Shown here piece by piece: positions 6,587 through 13,484 of a DNA stretch of 33,794 bases (position 1 is the stretch's first letter; each line of letters opens with the position of its first letter). The stretch spans positions 1 through 33,794 of the forward strand of contig CAZJWR010000042.1 in the NCBI GenBank assembly GCA_964549765.1, read 5' to 3'. The notes beneath the pieces were generated by a model. It ran no database searches and was not told the DNA's origin. It was given only the letters and a program-made list of their open reading frames with translations. The position numbers and the translations under genes are program-made. This DNA comes from CAZJWR01 sp964549765. GTDB lineage: Bacteria > Zixibacteria > MSB-5A5 > GN15 > JAAZOE01.

Positions 6587-7183
6587 ATGGCTGAGATTAC
6601 GGCGCAGATGGTAAAAGAGCTCCGGGACAAAACCGGCGCCGGTATGATGGATTGCAAGAAGGCGCTCGCGGAATCCGGCGGCGACTTGGAAGCGGCGGTC
6701 AAGCACCTGCGCGAGCAGGGTATTGCGGCCGCGTCCAAGAAGGCGGGCAGGACAACCAGCGAGGGCATTATTTATTCATATATTCATCCCGGCGACAAGC
6801 TGGGAGTACTGGTGGAGATCAAATGCGAAACCGATTTTGTGGCCCGCACCGACGATTTTCGGGAATTCGCCAAGGATGTCGCCATGCAGATCGCGGCGGC
6901 CGATCCCAAGGTGGTCGAGCGCGAGCAGCTTGATGCCAAGGTCATCGAGGCCGAAAAGGACGTGTATCGCGCTCAGGCGGCGATTGAAGGCAAGCCCGAA
7001 AAGGTCATCGAGAAAATTGTGACGGGCAAATTGGATAAGTTTTATGCCGAGGTATGCCTTTTGGAGCAGCCGTTCGTAAAGGACAACGATCGCACGATCG
7101 CCGACCTCGTTACAGAAATTATCGCCAAGCTGGGCGAAAACATAAATATCCGCCGGTTCGCCCGTTATCGGTTAGGGGAATAA
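6587..7183 (+). CDS. tsf: Translation elongation factor Ts (short form)
   Basis: 198 residues. It is the nucleotide exchange factor for EF-Tu. The N-terminal UBA-like module (VKELRDKTGAGMMDCKKAL) and the TDFVAR motif that contacts EF-Tu are intact. The length matches the compact EF-Ts of Thermus-type bacteria rather than the roughly 283-residue E. coli protein, so the duplicated core region and coiled coil are absent. The start is ATG at 6587 behind GGAGGAAGAGAG. It follows rpsB after 18 nt and precedes pyrH by 3 nt. Confidence 0.96.
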   Translation: MAEITAQMVKELRDKTGAGMMDCKKALAESGGDLEAAVKHLREQGIAAASKKAGRTTSEGIIYSYIHPGDKLGVLVEIKCETDFVARTDDFREFAKDVAMQIAAADPKVVEREQLDAKVIEAEKDVYRAQAAIEGKPEKVIEKIVTGKLDKFYAEVCLLEQPFVKDNDRTIADLVTEIIAKLGENINIRRFARYRLGE

Positions 7184-7186
7184 TCG

Positions 7187-7903
7187 ATGGGGGATGCCCC
7201 CCTGTACAAACGAATTCTCATAAAGTTGTCCGGCGAAAGCCTGACCGGGCCGGATACATACGGAATCGACCCGGAGACGCTGATCGGCCTGTGCGAACAG
7301 ATCAAGCGGCTGTATGAGGCCAAAGTAGAGATCGGGTTGGTTATCGGGGGCGGCAACATATTCCGGGGGCTCAAGGCGTCTCAGAGCGGCGTTGATCGGG
7401 TTACGGCCGATACCATGGGCATGCTGGCAACGGTCATCAACGCGCTCGCTTTTCAAGACAAACTGGAGCAGATGGGCCTGAATACGCGCGTCCTTTCGGC
7501 GGTGCGTATCGATACTTTCGTCGAACCGTATATCCGCCGGCGGGCCGTACGGCATCTCGAAAAGGGACGAATCGTCATTCTTGCCGCCGGGACCGGCAAT
7601 CCCTTCTTCACGACCGATACGGCGGCGGCGTTGCGGGCGGTCGAAATCGGCGCCGAGATCATTCTAAAAGGAACGCGGGTGGACGGCGTCTACAGCGCCG
7701 ATCCCGAAATGGACAGTGAAGCCGAATTGTATACCGAGGTTTCATATTTCGATGTGCTGACCAAGGATTTGAGAGTTATGGACGGCACCTCAATCGCCCT
7801 TTGCAAGGAAAACAACATTCCGATCCGGGTGTTTAATCTGGGAAGCGAAGACAATCTTTACCGCGCCGGAGTGGGCGCGAAGGTGGGCACTCTGGTGCAC
7901 TGA
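7187..7903 (+). CDS. pyrH: UMP kinase
   Basis: 238 residues, typical of the bacterial hexameric UMP kinase that phosphorylates UMP to UDP. The amino acid kinase fold is shown by KRILIKLSGESLTG at the N terminus, the glycine loop IGGGNIFRG, GTGNPFFTTDTAAALRA for nucleotide binding, and the GVYSADP segment. It sits 3 nt behind tsf, with frr 16 nt downstream, in the conserved rpsB-tsf-pyrH-frr order. Confidence 0.97.
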   Translation: MGDAPLYKRILIKLSGESLTGPDTYGIDPETLIGLCEQIKRLYEAKVEIGLVIGGGNIFRGLKASQSGVDRVTADTMGMLATVINALAFQDKLEQMGLNTRVLSAVRIDTFVEPYIRRRAVRHLEKGRIVILAAGTGNPFFTTDTAAALRAVEIGAEIILKGTRVDGVYSADPEMDSEAELYTEVSYFDVLTKDLRVMDGTSIALCKENNIPIRVFNLGSEDNLYRAGVGAKVGTLVH

Positions 7904-7919
7904 GATATGGAGGTTGGCT

Positions 7920-8477
7920 ATGCAGGATAAGATTATGACCGACACCGAACGGCGGATGCAGAAATCAGTGGAAGCGGTCATACACGATTTGAGCGGAATC
8001 CGGTCGGGCAAAGCGACCCCGGTGCTTTTGGACAGTGTAAAAGTCGAGGCCTACGGGCAGAAGACGCCGCTCAGCCAAGTGGCGTCGATATCCGTGCCCG
8101 ACCCCAAGAGCCTTGTGGTTCAGCCGTGGGATAAAAGCATTATCGGCGAGGTCGTTAAGGCCATTCAAATCGCCGAACTTGGTTTCAATCCACAGGTCGA
8201 GGGCAATATCGTGCGGATCCCGGTGCCGCCGCTCTCGGAGGAACGCCGCCGCGAATTGGCCAAATTATGCAAAAAGATCGCCGAAGATGGAAAAGTGGCC
8301 ATCCGCAATGTCCGCCGGGACGCCAATGATCAGTTGAAAAAGGCCGAAAAGGATAAACAGATATCGGAAGACCAGCAGCATCGGTCGATGGAAAAAATCC
8401 AGGAATTCACCGACAAGTTCATCAAAAAAATCGATGAATTAGTCGAAGCCAAAGAAAAAGAATTAATGTCGGTATAG
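7920..8477 (+). CDS. frr: Ribosome recycling factor
   Basis: 185 residues, the standard length. RRF splits post-termination ribosomes together with EF-G. Visible signatures are SGIRSGKATPVLLD near the N terminus, VPPLSEERRRELAK in the middle, and the long helical C-terminal half ending in VEAKEKELMSV. The frame also allows a TTG two codons earlier. The ATG at 7920 is preferred because GGAGG at 7909-7913 lies six nt before it, while the TTG would abut the Shine-Dalgarno. A strong terminator follows directly. Confidence 0.96.
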   Translation: MQDKIMTDTERRMQKSVEAVIHDLSGIRSGKATPVLLDSVKVEAYGQKTPLSQVASISVPDPKSLVVQPWDKSIIGEVVKAIQIAELGFNPQVEGNIVRIPVPPLSEERRRELAKLCKKIAEDGKVAIRNVRRDANDQLKKAEKDKQISEDQQHRSMEKIQEFTDKFIKKIDELVEAKEKELMSV

Positions 8478-8484
8478 GATATCG

Positions 8485-8513
8485 GGCGGCGTCGCCGGAC
8501 GCCGCCTTTTTTT
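8485..8513 (+). terminator. Intrinsic terminator after frr
   Basis: A perfect 9-bp GC stem (8485-8493 with 8498-8506), a four-base GCCG loop and seven T (8507-8513), starting 8 nt after the frr stop. It closes the translation-factor cluster on the plus strand. The minus-strand side lacks a T-run. Confidence 0.93.
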
Positions 8514-8521
8514 GCCCGCCT

Positions 8522-8974
8522 TTATTCGTGATCCGTTTGGGACCTGCCCGTAATATACTCCGTTAAATATCGGACGTGGATCTCGGCCTGTTTCATCTTG
8601 GCCTTCACGATGTCGCCGATCGAAATCAGACCGCACAGTTTTCGATCTTCGTCGATGATGGGAATATGCCGGACGCGTTTGTTGGTTATTACTCCCGCGA
8701 TGTAATCGAGATCGTCCTCGGGCACGCCGACCAGCAGATCGGCGGTCATATGGTCGGCGACCTTTAAGGACTTCATATCACTGGTATACTTGTAACAGAG
8801 GTGGAACATATCCCGCTCAGTAAGAATCCCGACCGGGTCGCCGTCCTGATTAACGACTACGACCGAACCGATTTTGTGTTTATTGAGAAGCTCCATAGCC
8901 TCTTTGATGGTCTTATCGCCGGTGATGGTGATGACCGGACGGCTCGTCTTCCCGAGAATATCTTTGACTTTCAT
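8522..8974 (-). CDS. CBS-domain pair protein
   Basis: 150 residues made almost wholly of two CBS domains (about 8-62 and 72-130). The domain pattern is seen in KTIKEAMELLNKHKIGSVVVV...PVGILTERDM and again in VRHIPIIDEDRKLCGLISIGDIV. Stand-alone CBS pairs usually bind adenosine nucleotides and act as energy or ligand sensors. The partner here is unknown. The open frame runs about 70 residues further upstream. The Met at 8974 is chosen because AAGGGAG precedes it and the extension has no domain and crosses the divergent intergenic region. The gene is inverted within an otherwise plus-strand cluster, divergent from uppS. Confidence 0.88.
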   Translation of the reverse strand: MKVKDILGKTSRPVITITGDKTIKEAMELLNKHKIGSVVVVNQDGDPVGILTERDMFHLCYKYTSDMKSLKVADHMTADLLVGVPEDDLDYIAGVITNKRVRHIPIIDEDRKLCGLISIGDIVKAKMKQAEIHVRYLTEYITGRSQTDHE

Positions 8975-9099
8975 GCGCGGCTCCCTTGATGAAAATCGTT
9001 CATACATAATACGCAAAAGCGAATTTTCGGTTTGGCTGTCGCGAACCGTACCAATAGTCGAATATATGCCCGGGACGTTCGGAGGCAACAAAAATTGCC

Positions 9100-9128
9100 T
9101 TGCCCTAACCGGCGGGGGAGTGTAGAAT
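9100..9128 (+). promoter_or_regulatory. uppS promoter, probably leaderless
   Basis: TTGCCC (9100-9105), a 17-nt spacer and TAGAAT (9123-9128). The first transcribed base would fall at about 9135, the A of the uppS ATG, and there is no Shine-Dalgarno in front of that ATG. Confidence 0.55.
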
Positions 9129-9134
9129 AGGCTG

Positions 9135-9887
9135 ATGAATTCAGCGCAGAAAGAAATCATCGAAGAAATCCGGCAGAGCGGCAAATGCCCGGTTCATGTT
9201 GCCGTCATTATGGATGGCAACGGACGCTGGGCGGCCAAACGAGGGTTGCCCCGTACCAAGGGACATCAGGCCGGGGTGAAAGCGGTTCGGCAGGTGGTTG
9301 AAGTGGCCGGAGAAGTCGGCGTCAGGTACCTCACGATGTATACCTTCTCGGTTGAAAACTGGAATCGCCCCAAGGCCGAGGTGGCCTCGTTGATGGCTCT
9401 GCTGTCGAGAACGACCCGGGAAGAACTCGATGACCTCATGAAAAACAATGTTCGCTTGATCGCCACGGGGCGCATTCACGAATTACCGTTGGCGCGCCGC
9501 AAGGTTCTGCAGTCGGCGATCAAGAAGACGGCGCGGAACACCGGCCTGACGTTGAATCTGGCCCTCAATTACGGCGGGCGGACCGAAATTATCGATGCCG
9601 TGCGGGCCATTGCCGCCGGTGTCAAGAAGGGAGATATCGCACCGAAAAATATCGATGAAGAACTGCTCTCGGCATATCTGTACACGTCCGATTTGCCCGA
9701 TCCCGACCTGCTGATCCGGACTTCGGGCGAAATGCGACTGTCCAATTTCCTTATCTGGCAAACGTCATATACCGAAATTTATATCACCGATACGTTATGG
9801 CCCGATTTCGGCAAAGTCGATTTTCTGGCTGCGCTCCAGGACTATATAAAACGTGAACGCCGATTCGGACGGGTCAATTCGAAATGA
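9135..9887 (+). CDS. uppS: Undecaprenyl (isoprenyl) diphosphate synthase
   Basis: 250 residues. It is a cis-prenyltransferase that adds isopentenyl units to farnesyl-PP to build the lipid carrier for peptidoglycan and glycan export. The catalytic Asp lies in HVAVIMDGNGRWA (Asp27), followed by the GHQAG-V region. The C-terminal family block is RTSGEMRLSNFLIWQTSY. The substrate farnesyl-PP can be made by the ispA product encoded at 28196-29077. The gene overlaps cdsA by four nt (ATGA), implying translational coupling. Confidence 0.96.
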   Translation: MNSAQKEIIEEIRQSGKCPVHVAVIMDGNGRWAAKRGLPRTKGHQAGVKAVRQVVEVAGEVGVRYLTMYTFSVENWNRPKAEVASLMALLSRTTREELDDLMKNNVRLIATGRIHELPLARRKVLQSAIKKTARNTGLTLNLALNYGGRTEIIDAVRAIAAGVKKGDIAPKNIDEELLSAYLYTSDLPDPDLLIRTSGEMRLSNFLIWQTSYTEIYITDTLWPDFGKVDFLAALQDYIKRERRFGRVNSK

Positions 9888-10723
9888 TTTCCAAAAACCT
9901 GGCTCAAAGGATCGCGATCGCTGTGATATTCGGCCCGTTGATTCTGTTTCTTGTTTTTCGCGGCGGAGATTACTTTCTCTATTTCATCCTGCTTCTGTCT
10001 GCGATCGGGGCGTACGAATATCTCTCGCGGGGCGGCATCCGGCCGTATTCACCCTTTTTTATCATTCCCTTCGCCGGAATAGTGTCCGCCATCTGGCTGA
10101 GTTCCGCCGGGTATTTCCGATTGGGCGCATTGCCGCTGCTGGGAGTCTTCTTACTGGCGGGGATCATGCTTGCGATCGGCAAGGACCCGGTCGAGACGTT
10201 ATTTCATAAGCTGATTTATATCATCTGGGGGACGTTTTACCTGGGGCTTCTGTATCCGTATGTGTACCGCATCCGGGGCGATGCGGCGTGGATGGAGCCG
10301 TCGCCGGGACAATGGTGGCTGCTGTTGCTGTTTGCGTCACTCTGGCTGGGGGATACGGCGGCGATGTTTTTCGGCAAATCGTTCGGCCGGCACAAACTGG
10401 CGCCGACGGTTTCGCCCAACAAAACCGTCGAGGGATTTCTCGGCGGGCTGGTCGGGTATCTCGTGGCGGCCATGATCGTCAAGATATTCTGGCTGACGGA
10501 CGTCCCGGCCATTCATTTCGTCATCATCGCGCTTTTGCTGGGATTGTTCGGACAATTGGGCGATCTGGTCGAATCGCTCTGGAAACGGTCACTGGGCATC
10601 AAAGACTCATCGCATATCATCCCCGGTCACGGCGGCGTCCTCGACCGCTTCGACTCGCTCTTGTTCTCCGCCCCGGTGCTGTATTTGTATCTACGATACG
10701 TCGCCAGAATAATATCGTGGTGA
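9884..10723 (+). CDS. cdsA: Phosphatidate cytidylyltransferase
   Basis: 279 residues with about seven or eight hydrophobic membrane segments. It makes CDP-diacylglycerol from phosphatidic acid and CTP, the entry to phospholipid head-group synthesis. The family signature is complete near the C terminus: SLWKRSLGIKDSS followed by IIPGHGGVLDRFDS. The start overlaps the uppS stop. The usual uppS-cdsA pair is kept, but dxr and rseP, which often follow, are replaced here by a prenyltransferase gene. Confidence 0.96.
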   Translation: MISKNLAQRIAIAVIFGPLILFLVFRGGDYFLYFILLLSAIGAYEYLSRGGIRPYSPFFIIPFAGIVSAIWLSSAGYFRLGALPLLGVFLLAGIMLAIGKDPVETLFHKLIYIIWGTFYLGLLYPYVYRIRGDAAWMEPSPGQWWLLLLFASLWLGDTAAMFFGKSFGRHKLAPTVSPNKTVEGFLGGLVGYLVAAMIVKIFWLTDVPAIHFVIIALLLGLFGQLGDLVESLWKRSLGIKDSSHIIPGHGGVLDRFDSLLFSAPVLYLYLRYVARIISW

Positions 10724-11625
10724 AAATCGCCGATGTGATATTTCTCGCCCGGCCGATGCTTTTGATTCCGGTCTGGACAGTTTACCTACATTATATGGCG
10801 CAATGCCATGCCGACTCATATATCGTCCTTGCGCCGGGCCGGCCGGCAATCATGCATCTTGGTGCGCTGACGCTGATTTTTGCCGGGTCATACATACTCA
10901 ACCAGATTTTTGATATCGATAGCGACCGCATCAATGACAAGCTGTTTTTGCTTCCCCGGAAAATCATATCCGTCCCGTTGGCATGGGCGCTCTACATCAG
11001 TCTGACCGCGGCTGGTGTGATCATGGCAGCTTTCATGGAACCGCGTATCCTCCTCGCCGTGATAATGATCGTGCTGCTGGGTATTCTTTATTCCACCCCG
11101 GTGATTCGCCTTAAGGACCGGCCGCTGGCGGGCCTGGCGGCCAACGCCGCGGGCTACGGATTGCTCATCCCATGGATCGCGGCCTGGAATTGTCCGGAAC
11201 GGCCCGTCGGCAAATTCGCAATTCCGTATTTTCTTGCCATTGCGGCCGGGTATGTGCTCACGACTATTCCGGATCGCGACGGAGACGCCGCCACGGGCAA
11301 GCGGACCGTTGCCGTCATATTCGGAGCCAGAGGCGCTTTGTGGTCGGCGCTGGCCTTCACAATTGCGGCCGGGGGGACATCGGTATGGACCGGCAATATC
11401 GAACTGGCACTGACGGCAGCGATAACGGCGGTTTTCTGTGTATATTCGCTGCTGTCATTCAGCCGGAAGATCGTGATGCTTGCCTGCAAGCTCCCGATTC
11501 TGCTTTTGACGATTCTTGCGGCGATTCACTATCCCGCATATGCGGCGATTCTTTTGTTGACATACTTTTTCACAAGGCTCTATTATATAAAACGGTTCGG
11601 GATCATTTACCCCCGGCTGGATTGA
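10720..11625 (+). CDS. UbiA-family prenyltransferase
   Basis: 301 residues from the GTG at 10720, with about eight or nine membrane helices. The two Asp-rich motifs of UbiA enzymes are visible: NQIFDIDSD (about residue 62), which binds the prenyl-PP magnesium, and DRDGDAATGKRT (about 183). The family attaches polyprenyl chains to aromatic or glycerol-phosphate acceptors. The acceptor here cannot be told from sequence alone. The GTG overlaps the cdsA stop (GTGA). A much longer in-frame extension exists but lies inside cdsA. A Met 12 codons later is a less likely start. Coupling to cdsA suggests a membrane-lipid or quinone role. Confidence 0.85.
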   Translation: MKIADVIFLARPMLLIPVWTVYLHYMAQCHADSYIVLAPGRPAIMHLGALTLIFAGSYILNQIFDIDSDRINDKLFLLPRKIISVPLAWALYISLTAAGVIMAAFMEPRILLAVIMIVLLGILYSTPVIRLKDRPLAGLAANAAGYGLLIPWIAAWNCPERPVGKFAIPYFLAIAAGYVLTTIPDRDGDAATGKRTVAVIFGARGALWSALAFTIAAGGTSVWTGNIELALTAAITAVFCVYSLLSFSRKIVMLACKLPILLLTILAAIHYPAYAAILLLTYFFTRLYYIKRFGIIYPRLD

Positions 11626-11631
11626 ATAATT

Positions 11632-12165
11632 ATGCGACGGATGACAATCATACTATTGGGGGCGGCGGTTATTGTCGGGTGCCAGGGTCAGCCCCGATAC
11701 GGCGGTGGGTTGCATACCGCCGAAGGGGAGAGCAAACCGGCTACACAACAGCAAGAAGCCCCGCCGCCGCCCGGCCCCGCTCCGGCCAGCGCCGTCGATC
11801 CATTAAAGATGGGACGGATTATCGACCGGTATCTGGGCAAGCCGTATGCGGGAAAAGGCGAGACGCAGAAGGGGTATGATTGCTCGGAATTCGTCTGCGC
11901 CATCTACGAGGAATACGCCTCGATTCATCTCCCGCGCACGACCGAAAACATGTACCGGGCGGGGCGCCCGGTCAAAGCCGGCGATCTGTTCTTTGGCGAT
12001 CTGGTCTTTTTCGACACCGGCGGGCACGGTGTATCGCACGTCGGCATTTATGTTGGATTCGATGAATTCGTACACGCCTCGACCTCGAACGGCATCATGA
12101 TCTCCAATCTCAACGAAGATTATTATCACAAGCGGTATCTCGGCTCACGCCGCGTGATGGAATAA
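11632..12165 (+). CDS. NlpC/P60 lipoprotein, probable cell-wall endopeptidase
   Basis: 177 residues. A lipoprotein signal ends in VIVGC (Cys17). A Pro/Gln/Ala-rich linker to about residue 57 follows, then the NlpC/P60 domain. The catalytic Cys84 lies in GYDCSEF, His136 in SHVGIY and His148 in FVHAST, so the Cys-His-His triad is complete. Such enzymes cleave D-Glu-meso-DAP bonds in peptidoglycan. It begins 6 nt behind the prenyltransferase gene without a clear Shine-Dalgarno, so it is probably read from the uppS-cdsA message. Confidence 0.92.
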   Translation: MRRMTIILLGAAVIVGCQGQPRYGGGLHTAEGESKPATQQQEAPPPPGPAPASAVDPLKMGRIIDRYLGKPYAGKGETQKGYDCSEFVCAIYEEYASIHLPRTTENMYRAGRPVKAGDLFFGDLVFFDTGGHGVSHVGIYVGFDEFVHASTSNGIMISNLNEDYYHKRYLGSRRVME

Positions 12166-12238
12166 GGTATCTCACTGCCTCAAAGCCTATCGGTATCTTT
12201 AGGCATGATCCGATGCCTGTCGCATGCCGCTAAATAAA

Positions 12239-12268
12239 CCCACCCGTGCAAAGCACGGGTGGGCCACC
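12239..12268. repeat. Palindromic element, complete copy
   Basis: An 11-bp perfect stem (12239-12249 with 12253-12263) around an AAA loop is preceded by AAATAAA and followed by CCACC. It lies between the convergent NlpC and nucleosidase genes. No T-run follows, so it is not a standard terminator. It is related to 1830-1853 and the half copy at 2793-2806. Confidence 0.65.
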
Positions 12269-12311
12269 AAAATCCGAATTACATCATATAAAGCGGTTTT
12301 TGTGCAAATGA

Positions 12312-13178
12312 TTATTTAAGTTCGGACAGGAATTCCATCACGACTCGCGACGAATTGTCCGCGGCCACGCGGAAAAACTGCTCCAGTTCCGAATCGGCGG
12401 TTTCCGAGCCGGAACCGCCCGCCAGATCCGACGCCGACCGAAAGACGATAAACGGGACGTCGTTGACGGTGCAGACCTGTCCTACGGCCGACGATTCCAT
12501 ATCGGTGATCAAGGCAGCGAAGGTCTCACTCAGCCAGATTCGTTTTTCGCGGCTGTCGATAAAAGCGTTGCCGGAAACGCCGACGCCGCCGACAGAGATA
12601 TTTGGCTTACGGTCGCCGATCTGTGCGAGCTCAATCGACATTTGCGGTAATTTCTCGGCGACGGCGAACATGGCGCTGTCGGCCATGTAGGCGGTCGTCT
12701 TCGTTACGCTGTCGACGCGCGGATCGAAAATACCCTGTGGAGTTGGCCGGAAGCCGTCCTTGCCCCAGTAGCCGTAATCATGCTCGCGCCACGTGCGGCA
12801 AATGACGATATCGCCGATGTGCACCGTTGTATCCACGGCGCCGGCGATGCCGGTGAATATGACCGCCTCGGGATAGTAGACGTCGATCATGCGTTGAGCC
12901 GTCATGGCGGCATTGTCCATGCCGACGCCCGATTCGGCCAGCACGATATCCTTGCCCGATAGCGTCCCTTCGTACACCATTCGCCCGAGCAAACGCACCG
13001 AATCCTCGATTTCCATCTGACCGGCCAATAGCCGTCCCTCGGTTTCGAAGGCGTATAGAATCAAATACGGTTTGGGAGTCTCGGTCTTGCGGATGCATCC
13101 GGCCAGAGCGATAAGAATCATTCCCGTTATAATGATCGCCCCCAAAGCCGCGCCGGGGAAACGATATGATCTACGCAT
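12312..13178 (-). CDS. Lipoprotein nucleosidase/phosphorylase of the MTA/SAH family
   Basis: 288 residues. An Arg-rich start, hydrophobic core and LIALAGC lipobox (Cys at about 27) predict a lipid-anchored, extracytoplasmic protein. The rest is a PNP_UDP_1 fold: ESGVGMDNAAM, then FTGIAGAVDTTVHIGDIVI, the MESSAVGQVC purine/ribose segment and FRSASDLAG with the probable catalytic Asp. Relatives hydrolyse methylthioadenosine or S-adenosylhomocysteine, normally in the cytoplasm. An exported form is unusual. The ATG at 13178 is chosen over one 24 codons upstream because GGAGG lies five nt before it and the lipoprotein signal then starts at the N terminus. Confidence 0.85.
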   Translation of the reverse strand: MRRSYRFPGAALGAIIITGMILIALAGCIRKTETPKPYLILYAFETEGRLLAGQMEIEDSVRLLGRMVYEGTLSGKDIVLAESGVGMDNAAMTAQRMIDVYYPEAVIFTGIAGAVDTTVHIGDIVICRTWREHDYGYWGKDGFRPTPQGIFDPRVDSVTKTTAYMADSAMFAVAEKLPQMSIELAQIGDRKPNISVGGVGVSGNAFIDSREKRIWLSETFAALITDMESSAVGQVCTVNDVPFIVFRSASDLAGGSGSETADSELEQFFRVAADNSSRVVMEFLSELK

Positions 13179-13484
13179 GTGATCCTCCTGCTGAATTTCC
13201 CTGAATATCGCAGGCCTCGCCGCAAAACGCAAGAAATAGCTTATAGACAATTTCCAGCCGAGAGAATACCGCTCAATGACCGGCGAAAGCGTCCGATATT
13301 CTCATAGGGAAAAAGATCTTTTCATGTTGCTCTTTCGTACCTGTCAAACCCGGCCGATAAAGCCGCCCGGCCGGGTTTTTTTTATTGAATCGGCCGTGTC
13401 ACCTGCATATCTTCGACGCCGAGCGGCCCCTCGGTTATATTAGGCGGGCACTCCGGAGGCGTTGGCGCGTTTAATATAGATGAA
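13179..13484. other. Divergent spacer between nucleosidase and uvrC
   Basis: A 306-nt spacer with no open frame that looks coding. It contains the Shine-Dalgarno of the minus-strand lipoprotein at its left end, an isolated plus-strand terminator at 13347-13383 and a TATATT (13436-13441) that could be a -10 box for uvrC. No acceptable -35 accompanies that box. uvrC lacks a close Shine-Dalgarno. Confidence 0.4.
13347..13383 (+). terminator. Orphan intrinsic terminator upstream of uvrC
   Basis: A perfect 10-bp stem (13347-13356 with 13368-13377), an 11-nt loop and eight T (13376-13383). No plus-strand gene ends in front of it, since the nearest gene upstream runs the other way. It would end a short transcript begun in the spacer or act as an attenuator. 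Its position 100 nt before uvrC fits either. Confidence 0.8.

Noticed and set aside
10288..10719. An N-terminal extension of 144 codons for the UbiA-like prenyltransferase
   Set aside because: It runs through the conserved C-terminal half of cdsA in another frame. The GTG overlapping the cdsA stop fits the family length.
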